This document shows positions 23,901 through 32,506 of a stretch of DNA of 64,000 nucleotides, in pieces. This stretch comes from Granulicella pectinivorans (lineage in GTDB: Bacteria > Acidobacteriota > Terriglobia > Terriglobales > Acidobacteriaceae): positions 2,480,001 to 2,544,000 of the forward strand of contig NZ_FOZL01000001.1 of NCBI RefSeq assembly GCF_900114625.1, given 5' to 3'. Below the pieces are notes generated by a model. It was not told the DNA's origin. It made no database searches and was given only the letters and a program-made list of their open reading frames with translations. The stretch's first letter is position 1, and the number at the start of each line of letters is the position of its first letter. The translations under genes were made by a program, and so were the position numbers.

Positions 23901-26900
23901 CAATGCAAACGCAGGCACGATCCTGTACAGCTTCCCGGCTGCGAATTCATTGACGATCAATGGACAGCTCGACGGGACAGTCCTTGCACCGCATGCGGCC
24001 CTCAGCGGCTTCAGCCAAATGGGCGGCGTGTTCCTCGCAGCCAGCATCGGCTCGACCGGTGAAGCACATTACATTCCCTTCACTGGCACGCTCCCGAACA
24101 GCGGCAGCACTCCTTCTACTCTGACCGTCACCGGTCCTGCTGTCACCACTGGTGAAGTGGGTGCCCCCTTCAACTCTGGTCCGTTGACTGTCACCGGGGG
24201 CACCAGCCCTGACACCTTCACGGTCGTCGGCACCCTTCCGGTTGGCCTGACGCTCAACCCCTCGACGGGCGCGATCACCGGAACCCCCACCACCGCCGGT
24301 ACGTTCTTGGTGAAGGTCACCGATGCTGCCGGTGCCACCGGCACCAGCAGCCCGATCACCATCAACCCGGCCTTGGCTGTCAGCGGCCCAGCCGTCACGA
24401 CTGGTGAAGTGGGTGCGCCCCTTAACTCCGGACCGATCACCGTCACCGGCGGAGTCGGTCCCGACACGTTCTCCATCGTCGGAATCCTTCCGGCTGGCCT
24501 GACGCTCAATCCGTCCACCGGCGCGATCACCGGTACGGCCACCACCGCTGGCACGTTCTCGGTAAAGGTCACCGACGCCGCAGGTGCCACCGGCACCAGT
24601 AGCCCGATCACCATCAACCCGGCATTTGCCGTCACTGGTCCTGCTGTCACTATTGGTGAAGTCGGTTCGGCCTTTAACTCTGGTCCGTTGACCATCACCG
24701 GCGGAGTCGGTCCTGATACGTTCTCGGTCGTCGGTACGCTTCCCGCCGGCCTGACGCTCAACCTGTCTACAGGTGCGATCACCGGCACGGCCACCACCGC
24801 TGGCACGTTCTCGGTAAAGGTCACCGACGCCGCAGGTGCCACCGGCACCAGTAGCCCGATCACCATCAACCCGGCGTTTGCCGTCACTGGTCCTGCTGTC
24901 ACTACTGGTGAAGTCGGTGTGGCCTTCAACTCTGGTCCGCTCATCGTCACTGGTGGAGTCGGTCCTGACACGTTCTCCATCGTCGGAACGCCTCCCGCCG
25001 GCCTGATGCTCAACCCGTCCACCGGCGCGATCACCGGCACGGCCGCCACCGCAGGCACGTTCTCGGTGAAGGTGACCGATGCTGCTGGTGCCACGGGTAC
25101 CAGCAGCCCGATCACCATCAACACGGCCCTGGCTGTCAGTGGCCCAGCCGTTACGACTGGTGAAGTGGGTGCGCCCTTTAGCTCCGGACCGATCATCGTC
25201 ATCGGCGGCGTTGGCCCTGACACGTTCAAGATCGTCGGCACCGTTCCCGCCGGCCTGACGCTGAACCCCGCAACCGGAGGGATCACCGGCACCGCTACCA
25301 GCGAAGGCACGTTCTCAGTGAAGGTCACCGACGCCGCAGGCGCCGTCGGCACCAGCAGCCCCATCACCATCACTCCGGCAGCGTCGCTCTCGGTTACGAA
25401 GTCAGCAGATAGTGCCAGCATCGCAGCCGGCGGCATTGCCGGATACAAGGTGATTCTCAGCAACGTCGGCTCGACAACGGCTTCCGGCCTGACACTCAGT
25501 GACCCCCTGCCCGCAGGCATTGGAAACGATATTCAGTGGACGATCGACCCCACCACCGGCAATCCCTCTTCCTTCTCCATCACCGGTTCCACGACGAATC
25601 AGCAGCTCGTCATGAACGGAACGATGTCGGTGCTAGCTGCTACCACGATCACGAATACCGGTCCGACCATCATTACCGGGGATATTGGTCTAAGTCCCGG
25701 TACGTCGATTACGGGCTTCCTCCCGGGCGTTGTGACAGGAGCGACCCATGATACGGACGCGGCCGCGGCCACTGCCAAGCTCAACCTGATTGCTGCATAC
25801 GTTGCCGCAGCCGGTAAATCAGGCGGAATCACGTTAGGTGGAGAACTCGCGGGACGGACCCTGACCGCTGGGGTCTACATGTCAGCCTCTTCGCTCTTGA
25901 ACTCGGGTGATCTTATCCTGGATGCTCAAGGCAATCCCAACGCGACGTTCACCTTCCAGATGGGGTCGACGCTGACCACCATGAGCGGAAGTCACATCAT
26001 TCTTGCGAATGGGGCTAACGCTTGCAATGTGTTCTGGCAGGTGGGTAGTTCGGCGACCCTGGGAACTTACTCCGTGTTCAAGGGAAATATCTTTGCCCTG
26101 ACGTCCATCACGGTCACCACCGGCGTGAACCTCGAAGGCACGGCTTTGGCCCGGAATGGCGCGGTCACTCTGGACTCCGATGTTATCAGCGGTTGCGGGC
26201 AGAGCCTGGCAGCGGGGGCGTCACTCGCAGTTCATATCACCGGAACCACGACCGGCAACGATCTAAACTCCTCGACGAACACAGGCATCCTAAACAATAC
26301 GGCAACAGTCTGCGCTGCGAACGCTCCCTGCACTCAGTCAACAGCAGCCATCACCCTCAACCCGGCTCTCGCCGTCACCGGTCCTGGTGTTACTACCGGT
26401 GAAGTTGGTGCAGCCTTCAACTCGGGCCCTTTGACCGTCTCGGGCGGAACTGGCCCTGATACATTCTCGATCGTCGGGATACTTCCCGCCGGCCTCACCC
26501 TCAACCCGTCTACCGGAGCCGTCACCGGCACCCCCACCAACGCAGGTACCTTCTCGGTGAAGGTCACCGACGCTGCTGGTGCCTCCGTTACCGGTAGCTC
26601 GATCACCATCAACCCAGCCCTATCTGTCACTGGTCCTGCGGTCACGAGCGGTCAAGTCGGTGCGGCTTTCAACTCCGGTGCGACCACCGTCTCGGGCGGA
26701 ACGGGCTCCTATGCCTTCTCCATCACCGGTACACTTCCAGCCGGCCTCACCTTCAACCCTTCCACCGGTGTTGTCATCGGTACTCCCACCACAGCAGGTA
26801 CGTTCTCGATCAAGGTCACGGACGCTGGTGGTGTCAGCGGAACCAGCAGCACCGTCACCATCGGCGTCAGCCCGACGCCCTCGCTCTCCATCACAAAATC

Positions 26901-28668
26901 CGCCGACAGTGCCAGCATCACAGCCGGAGGCGTTGCCGGATACAGAGTGATCATCAGCAACGTTGGCGCCATGACCGCATCCGGCCTGACGCTCAGTGAC
27001 CTGCTCCCTGCAGGCGCTGGGGGAGATATCCAGTGGGCGATCGACTCCACGACCGGCAATCCCTCTGCATTCAACATCACAGGTTCTATCCCCAATCAGC
27101 AGCTCGTCATGAATGGAACGATGTCTGTTCTGGCTGCGTCCACGATCACGAACACTGGCCCGACCGTCGTTACCGGGGATATTGGTTTGAGTCCCGGTAC
27201 GTCGGTCACAGGCTTTCCCCCGGGCGTCGTAACAGGCTCTATCCACGCTGCCGATCTCGCCGCAGCAACCGCCCAGACCAACCTGACGAACGCATACCTT
27301 ACCGCAGCAGGTAAATCAGGCGGGATCACGGTAGCCGGAGATCTCGCGGGGCAGACCCTGACCGCTGGTGTCTACACGTCAGCGTCCTCGCTTGCGAACT
27401 CGGGTGATTTGATCCTGGACGCTCAAGGTAATCCAAACGCGACCTTCACCTTCCAGATGGGATCGACGCTCACCACCATAACCGGAAGTCACATCATTCT
27501 CGCCAACGGGGCAAACGCCTGCAATGTGTTCTGGCAGGTGGGTAGCTCAGCGACCCTAGGGACCTACTCCGTATTCAAGGGCAATATCCTTGCCTTGACC
27601 TCCGTCACCGTCACGACGGGCGTCAACCTCGAAGGTACAGCTTTGGCCAGGAATGGCGCGGTCACGCTGGACTCCGATGTCATCAGCGGTTGCGGGCAGA
27701 GCCTGGCATCCGGTGCGTCGCTCGCCGTTCATATCACCGGAACAACCACCGGCAACGATCTCAACCCCTCGACAAATACGGGCGTGCTGACCAACACGGC
27801 AAAGATCTGCGCGACGAACGCTGCCTGCGTCCAGTCAACGGCAGCGATCTCCATCAACAGCACGACGGTTATGTCTATCACCTGCCCCGCAGTCACCAGC
27901 GGTCAACTCGGCGCGGCCTTCAACTCCGGTGCGCTGAGCGTCTCCGGTGGAACCGCCCCCTATACGTTCGCCATAGTCGGTACACTTCCAGCTGGCCTCA
28001 CCCTTGACACCTCCACGGGCGCCATCACCGGCATCCCCACCGTAGCAGGATCCTTCTCGATCAAGGTGACGGACAGCAGGGGAGCTACCGCAAGCACCTG
28101 CACGTTCAACATTGGTGCTGGGTACAGCCTCACGGTCAACCCATCCTCCGTCACGGTCGTGGCGGGGCAGACAGCGATCACAACCTTCACCTTCAGCCCG
28201 TACGGCGGATACACAGGCACTGTCAGCTTCGCCTGTGCTGGCCTGCCACTCGGCGCTACTTGCACCTTTTCGCCATCCAGCCTCACCGCCAATGGTTCAA
28301 ACACAGTGCAAACCTCAATGTTGAGCATCACGACAACCGCCAACGGCATTGCGACGATCGCGCGGAACGAGGTCTCTTCGTCGCCCACCCTTGCATCCAT
28401 CCTCGTCCTTCCCGGCTTGCTGCTTGGAGGTCTCCTGGGATGGCGTCGACGGTCTCTGAAGCGTGGATTGAAAGGCATGCTTCTCATCACACTTCTTTCG
28501 GTCACCTTTCTTGGAGGAGTGATAGGCTGCGGGACCAACATCATGTACAGCACACCCGCCGGGACGAAGCAGGTCACCGTGACCGCGCAGACGTCCGCCA
28601 CCACCACAGCCCCCAACGGATCGACCGGCAATCAAACCGCAACCTTCACCCTGATCGTCACGCGCTAG
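20932..28668 (+). CDS. Giant secreted mosaic protein: choice-of-anchor-A, Ig repeats and two ice-binding-like domains
   Basis: 2578 residues from ATG 20932, where a Sec signal begins (MKKSPAFALSIVFAIIALFFG..ALA). In order: an N-terminal sandwich and a CarboxypepD-like segment (about 30-600); a DUF11-like domain (about 602-733); a choice-of-anchor-A domain (758-1053); five 84-residue Ig (He_PIG) repeats (1064-1483); DUF11 containing an ice-binding-like (DUF3494) insert (1485-1807); two Ig units; a second DUF11/ice-binding unit (1984-2306); one more Ig unit; and a final Ig-like domain. The end has two hydrophobic stretches flanking an RRR patch, a GCG (Cys2533) and a short Ser/Thr strand region. 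It is probably a surface adhesin. Ice binding is suggested by fold only; in some bacteria DUF3494 domains serve in adhesion. Confidence 0.88.
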   Translation: MKKSPAFALSIVFAIIALFFGTPPDALAAGNTIRTVYTTSGPAQDCSASLLNQYSPSATNLCWSGTNSSNYRAFSLQALQAGVETFPLATNTTPTLELYNDTSSTTVSLKLVGNIGSNQPISCQGITGSTGCEISGPSGTFNSQTSPDSTATYPAASSSGSWPAVVTITFFGVPMNSYVGLQWASWTGVDQTGISFGGQVANYASAVSSCGVTPAATTVKGVVYAPNGVDPLPNALVSIPRSAPGALTSGTQCIQASAVPLGGVITSTVSAADGTFTLTGVPSGANIPIVIQVGKWRMQRTIATVAACGNTPLAALSTTLPSNQFAGDIPKIALVTGSEDAIQCVLRKTGVLDSEFTNSNGTGRINLFLGGGNPGSSIDPATPGQEVLVGNPATLGNYDMVMLPSQGALYPQTSADLANIYEWANIGGRLFASHDSVTWLANNPLSGVGFGAAAQWDSWQANASADSASATVNSGFPAGSVLSTWLGSLIVNPSNGPVTLPTAYVDQLGPIAPTQSWLSLNAGLTPTGPAHPSMQFTFNTPVGAAAENQCGRVLYTEYPTVKTNANGSTFPAECSASPMTPEEHLVEYSLFDLSNAITPVVAASASQTFTNSPSSFKQGDSADQVTIAITNTSSAVALGSTLVVNGALPSGVTVNTSSFVSGGWSCSSKSSGSAFTCTRSSSLAASATDLISIPVAVEATYPVGTSASLTDIVSGGGLPSPVAGSDSISITGLYSPSNCGASPCTPANGNSPAANPLGIANAYNLIALNGNISDTADITGRIAASGQVTLATTIGTALRDGDPYVALASGNGGPWAIVAAAGIPTSDSFNINAGGNVYSFTPTSAGFNFANENYSGSIYSGSTLVTDGTSPIDFSSLSAWISSLSSQLSASVANGMVCSVDSTGTIIPDNGCPTNPIYFNSNSQHYNPSWLVLYGTDATTNVFNLTQAQFETSNVNLDIEVPTGSTTVINVTGADVTLHTDLYFQGNTVTNANAGTILYSFPAANSLTINGQLDGTVLAPHAALSGFSQMGGVFLAASIGSTGEAHYIPFTGTLPNSGSTPSTLTVTGPAVTTGEVGAPFNSGPLTVTGGTSPDTFTVVGTLPVGLTLNPSTGAITGTPTTAGTFLVKVTDAAGATGTSSPITINPALAVSGPAVTTGEVGAPLNSGPITVTGGVGPDTFSIVGILPAGLTLNPSTGAITGTATTAGTFSVKVTDAAGATGTSSPITINPAFAVTGPAVTIGEVGSAFNSGPLTITGGVGPDTFSVVGTLPAGLTLNLSTGAITGTATTAGTFSVKVTDAAGATGTSSPITINPAFAVTGPAVTTGEVGVAFNSGPLIVTGGVGPDTFSIVGTPPAGLMLNPSTGAITGTAATAGTFSVKVTDAAGATGTSSPITINTALAVSGPAVTTGEVGAPFSSGPIIVIGGVGPDTFKIVGTVPAGLTLNPATGGITGTATSEGTFSVKVTDAAGAVGTSSPITITPAASLSVTKSADSASIAAGGIAGYKVILSNVGSTTASGLTLSDPLPAGIGNDIQWTIDPTTGNPSSFSITGSTTNQQLVMNGTMSVLAATTITNTGPTIITGDIGLSPGTSITGFLPGVVTGATHDTDAAAATAKLNLIAAYVAAAGKSGGITLGGELAGRTLTAGVYMSASSLLNSGDLILDAQGNPNATFTFQMGSTLTTMSGSHIILANGANACNVFWQVGSSATLGTYSVFKGNIFALTSITVTTGVNLEGTALARNGAVTLDSDVISGCGQSLAAGASLAVHITGTTTGNDLNSSTNTGILNNTATVCAANAPCTQSTAAITLNPALAVTGPGVTTGEVGAAFNSGPLTVSGGTGPDTFSIVGILPAGLTLNPSTGAVTGTPTNAGTFSVKVTDAAGASVTGSSITINPALSVTGPAVTSGQVGAAFNSGATTVSGGTGSYAFSITGTLPAGLTFNPSTGVVIGTPTTAGTFSIKVTDAGGVSGTSSTVTIGVSPTPSLSITKSADSASITAGGVAGYRVIISNVGAMTASGLTLSDLLPAGAGGDIQWAIDSTTGNPSAFNITGSIPNQQLVMNGTMSVLAASTITNTGPTVVTGDIGLSPGTSVTGFPPGVVTGSIHAADLAAATAQTNLTNAYLTAAGKSGGITVAGDLAGQTLTAGVYTSASSLANSGDLILDAQGNPNATFTFQMGSTLTTITGSHIILANGANACNVFWQVGSSATLGTYSVFKGNILALTSVTVTTGVNLEGTALARNGAVTLDSDVISGCGQSLASGASLAVHITGTTTGNDLNPSTNTGVLTNTAKICATNAACVQSTAAISINSTTVMSITCPAVTSGQLGAAFNSGALSVSGGTAPYTFAIVGTLPAGLTLDTSTGAITGIPTVAGSFSIKVTDSRGATASTCTFNIGAGYSLTVNPSSVTVVAGQTAITTFTFSPYGGYTGTVSFACAGLPLGATCTFSPSSLTANGSNTVQTSMLSITTTANGIATIARNEVSSSPTLASILVLPGLLLGGLLGWRRRSLKRGLKGMLLITLLSVTFLGGVIGCGTNIMYSTPAGTKQVTVTAQTSATTTAPNGSTGNQTATFTLIVTR
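24121..25380 (+). repeat. Five tandem 252-bp repeats coding Ig (He_PIG) domains
   Basis: Each unit is 252 bp (84 residues) with no length change: starts such as LTVTGPAVTTGEVG, a middle GPDTFSIVGTLPAGLTLNPST, and ends SVKVTDAAGATGTSSPITI. Units 2-4 are nearly identical over long stretches at DNA level, suggesting recent amplification or gene conversion. Copy number is likely to vary between strains. Confidence 0.9.
25384..26352 (+). repeat. Duplicated DUF11/ice-binding unit, copy 1
   Basis: A 969-bp in-gene repeat whose partner lies exactly 1497 bp downstream with no indels. It begins SLSVTKSADSASIAAGG and ends TQSTAAIT. The DUF3494-like core runs about 25624-26205 (ITGDIGLSPGTSITGF ... FWQVGSSATLGTYSVFKGN ... 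NGAVTLDSDVISGCG). Confidence 0.88.
26881..27849 (+). repeat. Duplicated DUF11/ice-binding unit, copy 2
   Basis: Second copy of the 969-bp unit, begins SLSITKSADSASITAGG and ends VQSTAAIS. The DUF11 halves have drifted more than the ice-binding core, whose stretch from NANA-type residues to DSDVISGCGQSLA is almost unchanged. Confidence 0.88.
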
Positions 28669-28744
28669 GGATGATCAGGATCCGGGGCTGAGCAGGAATA
28701 GGAAGTAGAGCGGAGCGCTCAACTGACCCATAAGAGCGCAATAT

Positions 28745-28770
28745 CTGGTCCGCGGCTTTGCCGCGGCCAG
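28745..28770 (+). terminator. Strong hairpin after the giant gene
   Basis: CTGG-T-CCGCGGC, loop TTT, GCCGCGG-CCAG: an 11-bp stem with one bulge. No T-run follows, so it may protect the RNA 3' end or act as a weak terminator. Confidence 0.5.
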
Positions 28771-28834
28771 AGTCTCCGAGATCGCGACGGCTTCGCTATC
28801 TAGGTCAAAAAGTTTGCACGAAATGAGGACGAAA

Positions 28835-29209
28835 ATGCATTATTTACGGACCGCTCTCCAGTTGATTGCTGCCTTGGGCTTGCTGAATGTATGGCTTGTT
28901 CGATCGAGAAGAAGCAGCGCCTATCGCGGGGGAAATGCAAACTCGATGCGAAAGGAATTCATTGTTTATCGATTACCCGGATGGGTCATGTACCTTGTGG
29001 GTGCCATGACGATCGGCTCCGCAGCATGTTTGATCGTAGGGATCTGGGCGCATGTTCTTATACTTCCTGCGGCGCTGTTGGTTTGTGACCTGATGCTCGC
29101 GGCTTTGGTAATGCACTTGAAGGTAAAGGATTCGCGGATAAAGTTCCTTCCAGCATTTGCCATGTTCACCTTGGGTCTTGGTATCTGCTTGCTTTCCCGC
29201 CAACCCTGA
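28835..29209 (+). CDS. Small DoxX-like integral membrane protein
   Basis: 124 residues from ATG 28835 (GAGGAC about 5 bp upstream). Four hydrophobic segments are visible: LRTALQLIAALGLLNVWLV, WVMYLVGAMTIGSAACLIVGI, HVLILPAALLVCDLMLAALVM and FLPAFAMFTLGLGICLL. Size, topology and the first helix resemble the DoxX-like (DoxX_2) family, whose role is unclear. It is an isolated gene between the surface-protein gene and decayed DNA. Confidence 0.6.
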   Translation: MHYLRTALQLIAALGLLNVWLVRSRRSSAYRGGNANSMRKEFIVYRLPGWVMYLVGAMTIGSAACLIVGIWAHVLILPAALLVCDLMLAALVMHLKVKDSRIKFLPAFAMFTLGLGICLLSRQP

Positions 29210-29516
29210 CCTGACAGACGCTCAAAATCTCCCGGGCAGGCTGCCTGGTGGACTCTTGCTGTTCAACCATGGAGAGTAGGGATCGTAAGTTTCTCATTTT
29301 GCTCGAGGCAAAAAACATTGCTCTCTGGGTTCGCAAAAAAAGACTCTGTTGCAGAGCGTGGTTGCTTCAGAGGCATGGTGCAGCCGCTAATGGTGAACTT
29401 GGCCTCCTGCTGACGGCCTTCTCGCGTGCATCGAGGTCTTCTACGGTCCCGTATCATCGAATGATCTCGCCGCCCTTACCAGTTGCGGAGATCCCTTTGC
29501 GCACATTCAACGCCGG

Positions 29517-29738
29517 CCACCCGAATGCTTCTTCACGCTATAGCGGATGTCGATCTGCGCTCCAGTGACTAGAGCACGGCGCAGCACGACAAGGGCTTGA
29601 CCGACTTCGCTGTGCAGATCGTTGAGCCAGGCCGCGAGCCGTTTCATTCAAGCTGACGTAGCGGAGGTGGCAACCAAGGAAGCATAGGCCAACGGGTGCT
29701 CCAGCGTAGATCGCCTCTAACTGCGAGAGGCGTTGTGT
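29517..29738 (-). pseudogene. Remnant of a PAS-domain histidine kinase
   Basis: On the minus strand one frame reads RLSQLEAIYAGAPVGLCFLG then HLRYVSLNE, a clear PAS-domain start (LEAIYxxAPVGLCxLDxxLRYVxxNE). After a shift near 29648 another frame reads RLAAWLNDLHSEVGQALVVL, reminiscent of the HisKA_3 block ELHDEVGQAL. The stop is at 29517. All else of the kinase is missing. Confidence 0.5.
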
Positions 29739-30230
29739 CGGGACAGCCTCGACACTGGAGATATTCCAGGCGTTGGTCTGCAGTTCTCCCGAAACGCTGG
29801 TGCGCGGACGGTCAACCTTGCCCAGACGAATGCGGCCTGCGTGCGCCTTGAGCAGAGTCAGACCTGCGCCCGGTCGGCCACGCTCCTGCAACTCCTGCGG
29901 TTTCTCATCGAGCATGCCGACTCCTTTGGCAAAGGCCCAAAGGAGACCTATATCGGCAGCGTGCTCTATGCTCGCGAGGGAACCTATAATCCCCGTTTCG
30001 ACTCCATTGTCAGGGTCAACGTCAAACGGCTCCGCGCACGTATGGAGAAATACAGGCAAGGGGAAGGGAAGCACGATCTTCAGCGAATCGTTATTCCTGT
30101 CGGATCCTACAGGGTTGTGCTCGAAACTCGCGTAGTCGAGCCTTCCGTACCTCCCTTTGTTTACGATCCAAAGGTCCATGGCGAACGCCGCGCCGCGCAC
30201 ACGCGTGCACCATCTCGAACGCTTCCTTGA
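29733..30230 (+). pseudogene. Winged-helix fragment of an acidobacterial TPR/cyclase-type regulator
   Basis: The open frame contains LLQLLRFLIEHADSFGKGPKE, TYIGSVLYAREGTYNPRFDSIVRV, KRLRARMEKYRQGEG and RIVIPVGSYRVVLE. This is the N-terminal DNA-binding-like domain that in Acidobacteria normally heads large proteins with TolB/TPR or kinase-like parts. Here the frame ends about 25 residues later and there is no good start or downstream body, so it is probably a left-over. Expression as a short DNA-binding protein cannot be excluded. Confidence 0.55.
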
Positions 30231-30562
30231 TCTTGTACGGTGCCGCAGCCATGCCTGCTTTTGGATCGATCCTGCATCCCCATCATTCGAAGAGGGTTAG
30301 GTCTGTTTCATCCATGTGTAACCCCTTTGGTGCCGCGTAGCGGCGGATCAATGCTACGGTTTGATGTTCCCTTCAAGAGGTCAAGGATCGTTCCCGGATT
30401 TCTCGTTTCCTAGCCGAGCCAGCCCGTTTCCTCTGCTTTTTGTTCTCTGCAGGCACACCGTTTTTTTAAAGGTTAGAACGCGGCCGGAGCTTCTTCCGGG
30501 CTACGCGTCAGCCGCATCGCGCCTTGTTACAGCTTGCCGTCCTATCCAGGAGTTCCATCCCG
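30231..30562. other. Intergenic region before the FG-GAP gene
   Basis: About 330 bp without a supported gene; presumed promoter region. A T7A3 tract lies near 30461-30470. No clear promoter pair was identified. Confidence 0.35.
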
Positions 30563-32506
30563 ATGCTGTCTTTCGCCCTCCGCTTTTCGTCTGTTATGTC
30601 CCCCTCCACGACTTCCTTCCGCGCATGCGCAGCCCTCAGCTTGAAGCGGTGCGGCCACGCGGCGCTGTTGCTTGTGACAATGGGAGGGCTGCTTTTGGGC
30701 GTGGACAACAAGGCAGACGCTCAGGTGCAACCAAGACTAGCCGTCACAACCCCACTTCCGACTACCATGACGCTCGCGATCGCGAAGGTCGCGTCCCCCT
30801 CCGTGGCGATCACCACCGTCGCATCCGGCACGCCGATCGCCTTGACAGCCACCGTTTCGACCACTGGCGGAATCCTCAGCGGGCTTGGTCTGGTTAATTT
30901 CTGCGATGCGTCGGCGGCCCACTGCACCGATATCCACCTGCTGGGCACAGCTTCGGCGGTCGCTGGTGTGGCCACCCTCCGGTTCGTTCCAGCCTCTGGG
31001 GTCCGCAGCTACAAAGCTGTCTTCATGCCCACGCATCTTGCGGCGACGTGCACATCGTCCGTTCTTCCTTTGACGGTGACCGCAGCATCACCCACTGCTC
31101 TAGCCGTCCTGACGTCCACCGGATCCGCCGGAACCTACAACCTGACGGCAGAGGTCACCGGAAGCAGCGCTATCTATCCGACCGCGGTCCAGCTTGTGGA
31201 TCAGAGCGCCCCTGCCCCCGGCGTACTGTCGAACGTATCCCTGGTCCCCGCCTCCTCGAGCGTAAGCTTTGCTCGATCCTCTACGGAAACCGTCAACGAA
31301 GGCCTGGATCAGGTGCTGATTGGGGACTTCAACGGGGACGGCATCAATGACGCCGTCGTGTCGAGTACTTGCTGTGGCAACTACAACGTGAACTACACCC
31401 TCACACTTCTCATTGGGAAGGGCGACGGCACGTTTCTTCCGAATCCTCATATCTTGAATCTGAGCGCGGGCATCAACCCCATTTCTGCCTTAATGGCTGT
31501 CGATTTGAACGGAGACGGTTCCCTGGATCTCGTTGTTGAGACTTCCTTCCAGGTGCTGATGCTGTTCAATAATGGCGTTGGCGTCTTTTCGAGTCCTCAA
31601 ATCATCCCAGGATTAGCGGGCCTCTTCGGAGGGGCATTGGGGTCGGGTGACTTCAACGGGGATGGCATGCTGGATCTCGTCTTCGCCAACCTTGTGAGCG
31701 GTGCCGTGCAGATCTCCTATGGCACCGGCGGGGGAGGCTTTTCGTCCCCAGTCACCGTGTTCACGACCAGCGCTCAGGGACCGGTAGCCTTGACGGTCGC
31801 AGACTTCAACAACGATGGGAACGCGGACATCGCCATCGTCGGGAACTCGGTGAATGCGGTGTACCTGGGCACGGGTACGGGCACCTTCACGCAATCAAGC
31901 AGCCTGAACACCACCGCAAACCGGGGCCTGAGCATCGTCGCGGTAGACTACAACGGCGACGGCAATACCGACCTGATCACATCCGATCAAGTGAACGACA
32001 TCGTTATTTGGCTCGGCAAGGGCGATGGAACCTTCACTCGAAGCGGCGGCATCTACAATGCGGCGCACTACTTTGGGCTAGCCGTGGCAGATTTCAACGG
32101 TGACGGCATTCCCGATTTGTTCGCGGCGACCGGATGGCCCCTCGGTCAAGTTTGGATGGTCACGCCAACGGGAGCTCTCAATCCCGTGAGCTTCCCGCTC
32201 CCGGACGGGTCCTATGTGAGCGCAATCGCCGCCGGAGACCTCAACCGCGACGGCTATGTGGATCTTCTCGTGGGTTCCAATATGGATGTGGGTAGTACTT
32301 CCGCTCCATCACTCGTCCACGCATACCTGAGCTGCGCCACCTCCATCTCCACCGGGACGGCCACGGGCGTCACCCTCTACGGGAATGGAACCCACACTGT
32401 GGTGGTGCAAGCCGGAGATGCCACGTATAGCCCGAGTACTTCGCCCGCCCTATCGCTCACCGGCATCTCCGTGCCCACGACCCTGACCCTGATTCTTATG
32501 CATTAG
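30563..32506 (+). CDS. Secreted Ig-like and FG-GAP (VCBS) repeat protein, possibly 3'-truncated
   Basis: 647 residues from ATG 30563 (AGGAG 10 bp upstream). It has a signal peptide with a long basic n-region and a hydrophobic core HAALLLVTMGGLLLG, likely cut after ADA. Ig-like strands occupy about 60-225. From about 245 to 580 there are FG-GAP/integrin-like calcium-binding blades: GDFNGDGINDAVV, VDLNGDGSLDLVV, GDFNGDGMLDLVF, ADFNNDGNADIAI, VDYNGDGNTDLIT, ADFNGDGIPDLFA and GDLNRDGYVDLLV. A further Ig-like region starts but the protein ends at TTLTLILMH, where such a domain would normally begin its first strand. It is probably an extracellular adhesion or binding protein. Confidence 0.82.
   Translation: MLSFALRFSSVMSPSTTSFRACAALSLKRCGHAALLLVTMGGLLLGVDNKADAQVQPRLAVTTPLPTTMTLAIAKVASPSVAITTVASGTPIALTATVSTTGGILSGLGLVNFCDASAAHCTDIHLLGTASAVAGVATLRFVPASGVRSYKAVFMPTHLAATCTSSVLPLTVTAASPTALAVLTSTGSAGTYNLTAEVTGSSAIYPTAVQLVDQSAPAPGVLSNVSLVPASSSVSFARSSTETVNEGLDQVLIGDFNGDGINDAVVSSTCCGNYNVNYTLTLLIGKGDGTFLPNPHILNLSAGINPISALMAVDLNGDGSLDLVVETSFQVLMLFNNGVGVFSSPQIIPGLAGLFGGALGSGDFNGDGMLDLVFANLVSGAVQISYGTGGGGFSSPVTVFTTSAQGPVALTVADFNNDGNADIAIVGNSVNAVYLGTGTGTFTQSSSLNTTANRGLSIVAVDYNGDGNTDLITSDQVNDIVIWLGKGDGTFTRSGGIYNAAHYFGLAVADFNGDGIPDLFAATGWPLGQVWMVTPTGALNPVSFPLPDGSYVSAIAAGDLNRDGYVDLLVGSNMDVGSTSAPSLVHAYLSCATSISTGTATGVTLYGNGTHTVVVQAGDATYSPSTSPALSLTGISVPTTLTLILMH

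Noticed and set aside
24121..25380. Possible CRISPR-like or minisatellite array
   Set aside because: Repeat units are 252 bp, contiguous, in frame and encode Ig domains; there are no spacers. No CRISPR array was seen anywhere in the window.
24069..25520. 483-codon minus-strand frame with its own repeats
   Set aside because: It is the antisense of the five Ig repeats; the apparent repeat structure comes from the coding strand.
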